From positions 124,001 to 188,000 of the forward strand of contig NZ_APNL01000002.1 of the NCBI RefSeq assembly GCF_040361435.1: a stretch of 64,000 bases of DNA, read 5' to 3'. This document shows positions 37,351 to 45,430 of this stretch, one piece after another. The position numbers and the translations under genes are program-made. The notes beneath the pieces were generated by a model. The model saw only the letters and a program-made list of their open reading frames with translations. It was not told where the DNA came from and made no database searches. Position 1 is the stretch's first letter; each line of letters opens with the position of its first letter. The DNA comes from Salinisphaera sp002433465. GTDB lineage: Bacteria; Pseudomonadota; Gammaproteobacteria; Nevskiales; Salinisphaeraceae.

Positions 37351-38229
37351 TCAGCCGGCGGCCTCGGCCAGAGTCGTGCCCCGGCGATAGCGGCGTACGA
37401 CATAGGCCACCAGCGCAGCCCACAGCACGAGGCCGCCCAGCAACAGCGAATTCACCACGGCCGTATCGACGCCGAGCGAGGCGAGCACGGTACGGGCGTT
37501 GGTGAGAATGATGGCGCCACCCACGATCGCGGCCAGCACCTGGGCGGGCAGATAGCGCACGAGCGCGGCCGCGATCGGCGCGGCAATGAGCCCGCTTACC
37601 GCAAAGATCGCCACCCACGACCAGTTGATGCCGTGCAGGCCGAGCACGAGCAGAAAACCGAGCGATCCGGCCAGGGTCACGGCGAACTCACTGGCATCGA
37701 CCGTGCCCACCACGCGGCGCGGCTCCATGCCGGCATGGGCCATGAGCGTGGGCGTGGCGATCGGCCCCCAGCCGCCGCCGCCCACGCTGTCGAAAAAGCC
37801 GGCTACGATCGACAGGGGTACGGTCTTCCAGTGCGACAGCAGCTTCTTTTCGCGCGTTTTGCGCAGGCCCAGCAGCACCGAGGCGGTGACATACACGCCC
37901 AGCAACAACAGGAACGCCGATACGAAGGGCTTGATCAGATCGCCCGAGATCGAGCCCAGAAACAGCGCGCCCACGAACGCACCGATCGCGCCCGGTACGA
38001 CCATGCGCTTGAGCAGCGCGACGTCGACATTGCCAAAACGATAGTGGGCCGTGCCGGAGGCAGCCGTGGTCGCGATCTCGGCAAAATGAATCGAGGCCGA
38101 GGCGACCGCCGGGCTGATGCCCAGCGCGATCAGCATCGTAGACGAGGTCAGGCCATAGCCCATGCCGAGCGACCCGTCGACGAGTTGAGCGATGAAGCCA
38201 GCCATGCCGAATAGCAGAAGTTTTTGCAC
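37351..38229 (-). CDS. TauE/SafE (TSUP) family membrane permease
   Basis: 292 residues from GTG 38229 (the frame runs open to 38286, so the start is uncertain). Two similar four-helix halves, each with TSUP glycine-rich entry: 'FGMAGFIAQLVDGSLGMGYGLTSST' and 'AGFFDSVGGGGWGPIATPTLMAHAG'. TSUP members export or import sulfite, sulfoacetate, taurine or related anions. It lies opposite in strand between the permease and ATPase genes of the peptide ABC system. An AT-rich palindrome sits upstream. Confidence 0.9.
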   Translation of the reverse strand: MQKLLLFGMAGFIAQLVDGSLGMGYGLTSSTMLIALGISPAVASASIHFAEIATTAASGTAHYRFGNVDVALLKRMVVPGAIGAFVGALFLGSISGDLIKPFVSAFLLLLGVYVTASVLLGLRKTREKKLLSHWKTVPLSIVAGFFDSVGGGGWGPIATPTLMAHAGMEPRRVVGTVDASEFAVTLAGSLGFLLVLGLHGINWSWVAIFAVSGLIAAPIAAALVRYLPAQVLAAIVGGAIILTNARTVLASLGVDTAVVNSLLLGGLVLWAALVAYVVRRYRRGTTLAEAAG

Positions 38230-38304
38230 CAGGAGCGCCGGAAATAGGACCAGGAGGCGAACTCTATTCCTATTGGGGCAACGCAAAAAAGAATATTAAT
38301 CGAA

Positions 38305-38325
38305 ATACAAATAATTTATTTGTAT
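38305..38325 (-). promoter_or_regulatory. AT-rich perfect palindrome upstream of the TSUP gene
   Basis: Two 10-bp arms (ATACAAATAA and TTATTTGTAT) flank a single central T, a perfect dyad. It lies in the most AT-rich stretch of this locus, 76 bases before GTG 38229 or 19 bases before the alternative start at 38286. It looks like a repressor operator. No regulator gene is adjacent. Confidence 0.6.
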
Positions 38326-38677
38326 ATACGAGACGGCGAGACGATAAGCGCCGTCCCCGTTCAGGCGACGTCTGTCGGCTGAGGTTTTGCCTCCGCGTCG
38401 GACGACGAGCCTGCGCAAACCCATGAGCGACAACGACGCGATCCTCTCACATTGCGTGACGGCGACAACGCCCGTGATATGGACGGGTTACGCACAGTTG
38501 TTGGCCAAGCGCCCCTATCGTGCCCGCAACCCGCTTGCTGAAAGGGTCGCGCGAGGCGCGCCGGCTCAAGCACCAACTGCGGCGCATCATGCGAAGCCAT
38601 AACTCACGCCGCCCGCCCGGACACGTCGGCACCTGCTGACGGTTTCGTTTTTGTGCGGCCGATGATTTACTCAGCAC
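38326..38677. other. Intergenic stretch before the ABC ATPase gene
   Basis: About 350 bases without a supported gene. A 59-codon frame (38423-38602) starts at an ATG without a ribosome binding site and has no recognisable domain. The region must contain the promoter of the ATPase gene, which the opposite-strand TSUP gene separates from the permeases. Confidence 0.5.
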
Positions 38678-40693
38678 ATGACATCCAATCCCCCGCTGCT
38701 CGAAGTCGAGGCGCTGCGCACGCATCTGGATACGCCGGACGGCGTGCTGCGCGCCGTCGATGCCGTGAGCTTTACCATCGCCCCGGGGGAGACGCTGGCC
38801 CTGCTGGGCGAATCCGGCTGCGGCAAGTCGATGACGGCGTTGTCGCTCATGGGGCTGACACCGAAAACCAATACCCGCGTGCTTGACGGCGTTGTACGCC
38901 TGGGCGGCGAGGATCTGCTGGGCCTGTCCGAGGCCGCCATGCGTGAACGCCGCGGCGCACGTATCGGCATGGTGTTTCAGGAGCCGATGAGCGCGCTCAA
39001 CCCGGTGTTGACGGTCGGCCAGCAGGTCGGTGAAGCCCTGGCGACGCATGCGGGCTTGCGCGGCAAGGCCCGGCGCGAACGCGGGCTGGCCCTGCTCGAG
39101 GAAGTCGGCATGCCCGACCCGGCAGCGCGCTGGGATGCCTATCCGCATGAGCTCTCGGGCGGGCTCAAGCAGCGCGTGGTGATCGCCATCGCACTCGCAG
39201 GTGAACCGGACGTGCTCATCGCCGACGAGCCGACGACCGCGCTGGATGTGACCATCCAGGCTCAGATTCTGGCACTGCTGGACCGGCTGCAACGCGAACG
39301 CGGCATGGCCCTGCTGTTGATTACCCATGATCTGGCCGTGGTCAACGAAGTCGCCGACCGGGTGGCGGTGATGTATGCCGGGCATATCGTGGAACTTGCC
39401 GACCGCGAGACACTGTTCAACGCGCCACGCCATCCCTACACCCGCAAGCTGTTTGCCTCGCTGCCAGGCACCACCCAGCGCGGGCAGCAGCTGGCGGCGA
39501 TTCCCGGCACCGTGCCACCGCTGACCGCCAAACTGCCCGCCTGTCGGTTCGCCGATCGCTGCGAATATGCCTGGGCGGCCTGCCGCACCAGCGCGCCCAC
39601 ATGGCAGAACGATGCCGGCGCGCGGGTTCGCTGCCATCTCTACGATTCGAACTACCGCGGGGAACCACTCCCGAAAGCCCTTGCAGCCGCCGATTCCCCC
39701 GCTGACGAGGCCAAACGCGACGACGCGGCCGAAACCCTGCTCGAAGCCCGCGACGTGTCGGTGCATTTTCCGATCACGAAAGGCGTATTCAAGCGCACCA
39801 TCGGCCACGTGCGCGCGGTCGACGGCATATCGCTGGACGTAAAACGCGGGCGCACGCTGGCGCTGGTGGGCGAATCCGGCTGTGGCAAGACCACCCTCGG
39901 GCGTGCGCTTGCCCGGCTGATCGAACCGACCGCCGGGAGCCTGCGCTTCGGCGGCGACGACCTGGCCGCACTGTCCGGCAGGCGGCTGCGCGCCGCGCGC
40001 CGGCATCTGCAGATGATCTTTCAGGATCCGTTTTCGGCCATGAACCCGCGCATGCTGGTCGGCGAGATCATCGCCGAAGGGCTTGTTGCCCAGAAGATCG
40101 GCCACAACAGCGCCGAGCGACGCCGTATCGCCACCGAGCTGCTGGCCGATGTCGGCCTGCCGGCGGCGGCGCTGGATCGTTATCCGCATGAGTTTTCCGG
40201 CGGGCAGCGCCAGCGCATTTGTATCGCCCGGGCGCTCGCACTCGAACCGGACCTGCTGATCTGCGACGAGCCGACCAGCGCGCTGGATGTCTCGGTACAG
40301 GCGCAGGTGCTCAACCTGCTCAAGCGCCTGCAGGCCGAACGCAACCTGGCCTATCTGTTCATCACCCACGACATGGCGGTGGTGTCCTATCTGGCCGATG
40401 ACATCGCGGTGATGTACCTCGGCGAAGTCGTCGAACGCGGCCCGGCAGCCGAGGTGCTTAACGCACCGAAACACCCCTACACCCAGGCGCTTCTATCGGC
40501 GATGCCGCGTATCGATGACCAGCACGGCGGTGAGCGTATCCATCTGGCCGGCGACCTGCCCTCGCCCGCGAACCCGCCGCCCGGCTGTCGCTTCAATCCG
40601 CGCTGCCCCCACGTCATGGATCGCTGTAAACAGGACAACCCCGAGGCCCGCGACTTCGGCGCCGGGCATACGGCACGCTGTCACCTCTACTGA
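38678..40693 (+). CDS. Fused double ABC ATPase (DppD-DppF type)
   Basis: 671 residues with two complete nucleotide-binding domains. First: Walker A GESGCGKS near 47, signature LSGGLKQR (Leu where Met or Gln is usual), Walker B 'VLIADEPTTALD', oligopeptide C-terminal cysteines 'CRFADRCEYAWAAC'. Second: GESGCGKT near 400, 'FSGGQRQRICIARAL', 'LLICDEPTSALD', 'CRFNPRCPHVMDRC'. It resembles GsiA/YejF fusions and is the energy unit for the binding protein and permeases at 32043-37320. No strong ribosome binding site. Confidence 0.95.
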   Translation: MTSNPPLLEVEALRTHLDTPDGVLRAVDAVSFTIAPGETLALLGESGCGKSMTALSLMGLTPKTNTRVLDGVVRLGGEDLLGLSEAAMRERRGARIGMVFQEPMSALNPVLTVGQQVGEALATHAGLRGKARRERGLALLEEVGMPDPAARWDAYPHELSGGLKQRVVIAIALAGEPDVLIADEPTTALDVTIQAQILALLDRLQRERGMALLLITHDLAVVNEVADRVAVMYAGHIVELADRETLFNAPRHPYTRKLFASLPGTTQRGQQLAAIPGTVPPLTAKLPACRFADRCEYAWAACRTSAPTWQNDAGARVRCHLYDSNYRGEPLPKALAAADSPADEAKRDDAAETLLEARDVSVHFPITKGVFKRTIGHVRAVDGISLDVKRGRTLALVGESGCGKTTLGRALARLIEPTAGSLRFGGDDLAALSGRRLRAARRHLQMIFQDPFSAMNPRMLVGEIIAEGLVAQKIGHNSAERRRIATELLADVGLPAAALDRYPHEFSGGQRQRICIARALALEPDLLICDEPTSALDVSVQAQVLNLLKRLQAERNLAYLFITHDMAVVSYLADDIAVMYLGEVVERGPAAEVLNAPKHPYTQALLSAMPRIDDQHGGERIHLAGDLPSPANPPPGCRFNPRCPHVMDRCKQDNPEARDFGAGHTARCHLY

Positions 40694-40853
40694 GCGCCAG
40701 CGCCTTGCCGCCGCTGTCGGCCTCCCGAATCGTCGGTTCGACGGTCAGGACCACAGGGGGTTCGACGCCCAAAGACACAGCGCTGGATCATATTGAATCT
40801 GCGCGAGGCGCGGCGCCCCGCCTTTATTCGCAGGGGTTTCACGTGGCACGCGC

Positions 40854-40882
40854 AAAAAAAGAGCCGCCCGAAGGCGGCTCTT
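40854..40882 (-). terminator. Rho-independent terminator of phoX
   Basis: On the minus strand GAGCCGCC-TTCG-GGCGGCTC forms a perfect stem with a TTCG tetraloop, followed by seven T. It lies about 25 bases after the phoX stop codon. Confidence 0.93.
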
Positions 40883-40905
40883 GATCGGGCCGTTCAGACC
40901 GCGGA

Positions 40906-43155
40906 TCAGACGCCGATCTGACCGCCGTCGGCCTTCTGGATCACCACCGTCGAGGCACGCGGGCGTACGTTGCCCGTGGGTTCGATCGTGGCATCCGGCG
41001 TGTTGCTGCCATTATCATCAATCGGCCAGTTGCTGGGATGCTGGATGTTGATGAACAGCGCCGTCTTGTCGGGCGTAGCGAAAATACCGGTGACCTCGCA
41101 GCCATTCGGTCCCACCGCGAAGCGCTTGAGCTGGGCCTGGTTGCCTTCGTGGATGACCGAGGCGTTATTACCTTTGCTCAGCCCCTGTGGGACGACGGCA
41201 AGCACCTGGTCGTTGGTCACGCTGGTACCGCCGGTATCGGTTTCGATCCAGAGAATACCCTGGCCGTCGCCGCGATCGTCATACCAGAGGCCGTCGCAGC
41301 TGGAGAAGTAGTTCTGGTCGGTGAGACTGGAGCGGTTGTAGTCCTCGGGATCGCTCTCAAGCCCGAGCGCGCCAAACACGAAGATATCCCAGGTAAACGT
41401 GGTTTCGCCCGGAGACGGTTCGACCCAGCGAATGACCTGGCCGTCGTTGTTGTTAACGCGGGGATTAGCGGCGTTCACCGGTGCCTCTCCGTAGGAAGCG
41501 CCCGGCGCCTCGATCGAATCGCCGTTCGAGAAGGTCGCACGCTGACCTTCGGGCAGGCGATCCGAGTTGTTGGTCAGGGTCATATAGACGTCGCCGGACA
41601 CCGGATCCACGGTGCCCCATTCCGGGCGGTCCATGGGGGTGGCGCCCATCAAGTCGGCTGCGTCAGCGGTGTGGATGATGATGCCGGCGCGATCGCCCGC
41701 CTCAAGACCCAGGGCGCTGGCCAGCGTCTGGCCGGCATAGCGGCTACCGGCCGAGGCCGGAACGATGGTGTCAGGCTCGAGTTCGAGCCATTCGCCCGTG
41801 CCATCGGCGTTGAACTTGGCGGCATAAAGCGTGCCTTCGTTCATGTACTTGGCACCAATCGCCAGGCGATTGGTCGTCGCACCCGCCATGTTGGCGTCCG
41901 CCGGGTCCCACTTGGCGTCGGAGACGAACTTGTAGATATATTCGTTGCGCGCATCGTGGCCCGAGTAGAACACCACCGGCTCGCCGGCCACGAGCTTGCC
42001 CGGCCAGCAGCCTTCGTGGCGAAAACGCCCCAGCGCGGTGCGCTTGACCGGCCGCGAGGTCGCATCGTAGGGATCGATTTCCACGATATAGCCGAAGGTA
42101 CGCGGCTCATTGCGGTAGTCGGCCGCTGCGGTTTCACCGGAAGGCGTGGCGTTGAAGCGGGCGAATTCGCCGTTGCTTTCCGTCGCATCGCCGGCCGACG
42201 TCTCCCAGTCATACCGGGTGCCGCCCTGTTCAATGCCCAGGCGGTTGTCGTCGGCTTCACGACCTTCGTCCTTGCGGAAGATGGCCGGCCAGTTTTCTTC
42301 GCAGGTCAGGTAGGTTCCCCAGGGGGTAAAACCGTTGGCACAGTTGTTGTTGGTGCCGCGGGTGGTCCTGCCCGTGTTGTCGTAGGCAGTCACGACGTAC
42401 TGGCTGCCCGCCACCGGACCCTCCAGATCGCAGGGGGTGGCACTGGTGATACGACGGTTGTACTGCGAGCTGCGTACCACGTCCCAGACGCTGTTTTCGT
42501 CGCGGCGCAGTTCGACGACGGTCACGCCGTGGGCATTGATTTCGGTGCGTGATTCGTCCGCCGGGCGCGGGTTGGCCGAGGGGCCACCCTGTGCTGCCCA
42601 GAGCGCGCCCTGGTCGATGTACTCGTTGTTGAGCGCCATGATGAAGTTCGACGACGCCGTGTCGTCGGAAATCGGGAAGTGATACATGCCGTCGTGGTGC
42701 ATGCCCACGCTGTTGGCCTGAATCTCCGGCGTGAAAGCCAGATCCTGACGCCAGTTTGTGCCCTGATTATTGATCGGCGTGCCCCAGGGCATGACCACCT
42801 GGGCGGTATAGCCGCTGGTTGACGTGGCGGCGGCTGTACCCGCGGTCAGCGCCGCGCCTGCATTTTCCTGCGAGGCATTCGCGCTCGGCACGACCACGGC
42901 GTCCTGCTTGGAGCCGGCGACCGCTTCGAAGGCCAGCATCATGGCTGCGGCGCGATCGTCTTCGCTGACCGACGGGTTGTCGTTGTCGTCGTCGCTGCAG
43001 GCGGTCAGGCCGAAGCCGGCGAGCATGCTCAATGCCGCGACGTTCAGCCCGCCGCGCATGATGCTGCGACGGGAGACGCGTCGTTCCAGCACGGAGGAGA
43101 ACGGTTCGTTCTCACTTTCGTTCAATAGCCGATGGTCTTCGATTTCTTCGCTCAT
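40906..43155 (-). CDS. phoX: PhoX-type alkaline phosphatase (DUF839)
   Basis: 749 residues from ATG 43155; the frame runs 48 codons further upstream but the export signal sets this start. 'VSRRSIMRGG' (Arg29-Arg30) is a Tat motif, followed by a hydrophobic stretch and a lipobox-like LTAC (Cys53), then a Thr/Ala linker. The DUF839 body has 'PWGTPINNQGTNW', 'NNNCANGFTPWGTYLTCEENWPA' and 'HEGCWPGKL...VVFYSGHDARNEYIYKF', with acidic Ca/Fe ligands. PhoX releases phosphate from organic esters. A Pho-box-like site lies upstream and a strong terminator downstream. Confidence 0.92.
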   Translation of the reverse strand: MSEEIEDHRLLNESENEPFSSVLERRVSRRSIMRGGLNVAALSMLAGFGLTACSDDDNDNPSVSEDDRAAAMMLAFEAVAGSKQDAVVVPSANASQENAGAALTAGTAAATSTSGYTAQVVMPWGTPINNQGTNWRQDLAFTPEIQANSVGMHHDGMYHFPISDDTASSNFIMALNNEYIDQGALWAAQGGPSANPRPADESRTEINAHGVTVVELRRDENSVWDVVRSSQYNRRITSATPCDLEGPVAGSQYVVTAYDNTGRTTRGTNNNCANGFTPWGTYLTCEENWPAIFRKDEGREADDNRLGIEQGGTRYDWETSAGDATESNGEFARFNATPSGETAAADYRNEPRTFGYIVEIDPYDATSRPVKRTALGRFRHEGCWPGKLVAGEPVVFYSGHDARNEYIYKFVSDAKWDPADANMAGATTNRLAIGAKYMNEGTLYAAKFNADGTGEWLELEPDTIVPASAGSRYAGQTLASALGLEAGDRAGIIIHTADAADLMGATPMDRPEWGTVDPVSGDVYMTLTNNSDRLPEGQRATFSNGDSIEAPGASYGEAPVNAANPRVNNNDGQVIRWVEPSPGETTFTWDIFVFGALGLESDPEDYNRSSLTDQNYFSSCDGLWYDDRGDGQGILWIETDTGGTSVTNDQVLAVVPQGLSKGNNASVIHEGNQAQLKRFAVGPNGCEVTGIFATPDKTALFINIQHPSNWPIDDNGSNTPDATIEPTGNVRPRASTVVIQKADGGQIGV

Positions 43156-43401
43156 GGTCCGCCCTCGGTGGTGGTGGTAAATCTTGTTTTGGCATGCGCA
43201 GACAGCTGCGCCGGCACAATCGACGTTGGCAGGGTTGCCGCGTTGAAACGCCTGGGGCGGGCACAGGACTGCGCCGTCGCAACACCGTGTTGCGGCCAAA
43301 ACAGTCCTTCGCGGAAACCTATGCCGAACGGCAACAGGCCATTTGCCACCGCACGCTAGGGGCTGGCTGTGACATCCGGATGAACGAACCGGGGCGTTTT
43401 C

Positions 43402-43419
43402 ATGACGGTTTCGTGACCG
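43402..43419 (-). promoter_or_regulatory. Candidate Pho box upstream of phoX
   Basis: Read on the minus strand: CGGTCAC-GAAA-CCGTCAT, two 7-mers 11 bases apart matching CTGTCAT at 5 and 6 of 7 positions. It is nearly identical (16 of 18) to the site before glpQ. It is about 247 bases before the phoX start, so the leader would be long. Confidence 0.55.
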
Positions 43420-43446
43420 CCACCAGGAACCCCTTGTCCAACGGGC

Positions 43447-43974
43447 TCAACGCCGTTCCAGCGCCTGCGCGAACGCGGCCAGCGCATCGTCGGAAAAGAG
43501 CACGAAACGCACCCGCTTGAGGCTTTGCGCGCGCGCTGCGCAGTCGACCACGGTGCTCACGGCGATATCCGCGGCTTCGTCGAGTGGATAGCCGTAGATG
43601 CCGGCCGAGATGGCGGGAAATGCGATCGACTCGGCGTTTTCCTGCTCGGCGAGCTGCATGGCCGTGCGATAACAGCTGGCCAGCTGGGCGGCCACCGGCT
43701 GGCTCTTGCTATAGACCGGGCCGGCGCAATGCACGACGTGGTCGTTGGGCAAGTCGAAGGCCGGAGTGATCACCGCCTCGCCGGCTTCGATGGGCGCCAG
43801 GGCACGACTTGCCTCGACCAGTTTCGGCCCGGCCGCGCGGTGTATAGCCCCGTCGACGCCGCCGCCACCCTTGAGCTGCTTGTTGGCCGCGTTGACGATG
43901 ACGCCGATATCGGGCTGTCGGGTGATATCACCCTTGCTGCATTCGATCGTCAGGCCGTGGATCTTTCGCTGCAT
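43447..43974 (-). CDS. Macrodomain protein (YmdB-like ADP-ribosyl hydrolase)
   Basis: 175 residues from the ATG with AGGAA 7 bases upstream. The ADP-ribose site is textbook: 'GDITRQPDIGVIVNAANKQLKGGGGVDGAIHRAAG' and 'AFPAISAGIYGYPLDEAA'. The catalytic Asn and Asp and the glycine loop are intact, so it should remove ADP-ribose or O-acetyl-ADP-ribose adducts. It is divergent from the DUF2254 gene, with 64 bases between starts. Confidence 0.94.
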   Translation of the reverse strand: MQRKIHGLTIECSKGDITRQPDIGVIVNAANKQLKGGGGVDGAIHRAAGPKLVEASRALAPIEAGEAVITPAFDLPNDHVVHCAGPVYSKSQPVAAQLASCYRTAMQLAEQENAESIAFPAISAGIYGYPLDEAADIAVSTVVDCAARAQSLKRVRFVLFSDDALAAFAQALERR

Positions 43975-44038
43975 GATCGTTCCTGGATTCCGGTATGGTT
44001 CGTCCATCATCCCGAGCCCGGCGCTTCGAGCCAAGCCA

Positions 44039-45364
44039 ATGGCGCAACTGATTAAATACTGGAACACCCTCAAGGGCAGCTACTGGTTCATCCCCACGGT
44101 CATGTCGATCGCCGCGGCGATCCTGTCGTTCGTGCTGACCGCGATCGACTCGCGTATCGGCGATGCGTGGGTCGCCCAGATCCCGTGGATCTACAGCATC
44201 CAGGCCGACGGCGCGCGCGGGCTGCTCACCACCGTGGCCGGCTCGATGATCGGGGTGGCCGGCGTGACCTTCTCGATCACGATCGCGGCGCTGTCGTATA
44301 CGACTTCCACGCTCGGCCCGCGGCTGCTGACCAACTTCATGAACGACCGCGGCAACCAGATCACGCTGGGCACGTTCGTATCCACCTTCGTCTACTGCCT
44401 GTTGCTGCTGCGCGTGGTCCAGGCGGGCCATGAAAGCAACGCTGCGTTCGTGCCGCATCTGTCGCTGGCCTTCTCGGTTGGCATGGCCGTGGCCAGCCTC
44501 GCCGTGCTGATCTATTTCATCCACCACATCACCGAGTCGTTGCATGTCTCCAACGTGGTAGCCAACGTTGCCCGTGATCTCGATGCGGCCATCGACGGCT
44601 ACGAGGCCCGCGTGGAGGCCGACCGCGAGAAGCCCGCGGCGAACCTGCCCGCCGACTTCGACGAACAGGCCGTTGCGGTACGCGCCAACGGCGATGGCTA
44701 TATCCAGAATCTCGTGTTCGGCTCGCTGGTGAGCACCGCAGCGAGCCACGATCTGGTGCTGCGCATCGAGCGCGCTCCGGGCGATTTCGTGACCGCCGGC
44801 CAGACGCTGCTGTGGACGTGGCCAGCCCCTCGCGTGGATGACGATATCGCGCAAACGCTGGTCAACGCCTATGCCTGGGGGCGCCAGCGTACCGAATCCC
44901 AGGACGTATTCTTTCTGGTCAACGAACTGGTGGAAATCGCCGCCCGCGCGCTCTCGCCCGGCATCAACGACCCCTATACCGCCATGGGCTGCCTCGACTG
45001 GCTCAGCGGGGCACTGCATCGCGTGGCCCGCCACGATATCTGTAGTCGGCACGGCTTCGACAGCGACGACAAACTGCGCGTGTGGGCCCGTGGCTTCGAT
45101 TTCGAAGCTCTGGCGAGCGCCATCTTCGATCAGCTGCGCGCCTATTTCGCCAGCGACCGCAACGCCGCCGTGCACATGCTGATGCGCATCGGCGATGCCG
45201 GCGAGTTCCTGAGGGGCTCCGATCAGCGCCGACTCATGCAGAACCAGGCGGACGCCCTGCACGAGGCGGCGGTGGCCGCCATGACCAGCGAACTCGATCG
45301 CCGGGCGGTCGAACAGGCCTACCGCCGGGCCGTGCGCCTGATCGATAAACGCGACTTCGGCTGA
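44039..45364 (+). CDS. DUF2254 membrane protein
   Basis: 441 residues. The N-terminal membrane half has four helices including 'GLLTTVAGSMIGVAGVTFSITIAALSYTTSTLGPRLLTNFMND', the DUF2254 hallmark. The second half is soluble with 'FVTAGQTLLWTWPAPRV' and 'ARALSPGINDPYTAMGCLDWLSGAL', also typical. Function unknown; distant similarity to ion-channel-like proteins has been proposed for the membrane part. The frame runs open to 43745, but the extension overlaps the macrodomain gene. Confidence 0.9.
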   Translation: MAQLIKYWNTLKGSYWFIPTVMSIAAAILSFVLTAIDSRIGDAWVAQIPWIYSIQADGARGLLTTVAGSMIGVAGVTFSITIAALSYTTSTLGPRLLTNFMNDRGNQITLGTFVSTFVYCLLLLRVVQAGHESNAAFVPHLSLAFSVGMAVASLAVLIYFIHHITESLHVSNVVANVARDLDAAIDGYEARVEADREKPAANLPADFDEQAVAVRANGDGYIQNLVFGSLVSTAASHDLVLRIERAPGDFVTAGQTLLWTWPAPRVDDDIAQTLVNAYAWGRQRTESQDVFFLVNELVEIAARALSPGINDPYTAMGCLDWLSGALHRVARHDICSRHGFDSDDKLRVWARGFDFEALASAIFDQLRAYFASDRNAAVHMLMRIGDAGEFLRGSDQRRLMQNQADALHEAAVAAMTSELDRRAVEQAYRRAVRLIDKRDFG

Positions 45365-45430
45365 ACCCGGCTTGATTACGCGCCGTTCGAGCCCGATGTT
45401 ATCGGGTTGGCCTTTTCCGAACGAAGCCGC

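Noticed and set aside
38423..38602. A 59-codon plus-strand frame before the ABC ATPase
   Set aside because: No ribosome binding site and no domain; left within the intergenic entry.
38447..40474. A 675-codon minus-strand frame
   Set aside because: Antisense to the fused ABC ATPase, whose Walker and signature motifs are unmistakable.
41038..42552. A 504-codon plus-strand frame opposite phoX
   Set aside because: Shadow of phoX; composition biased and no homology recognised.
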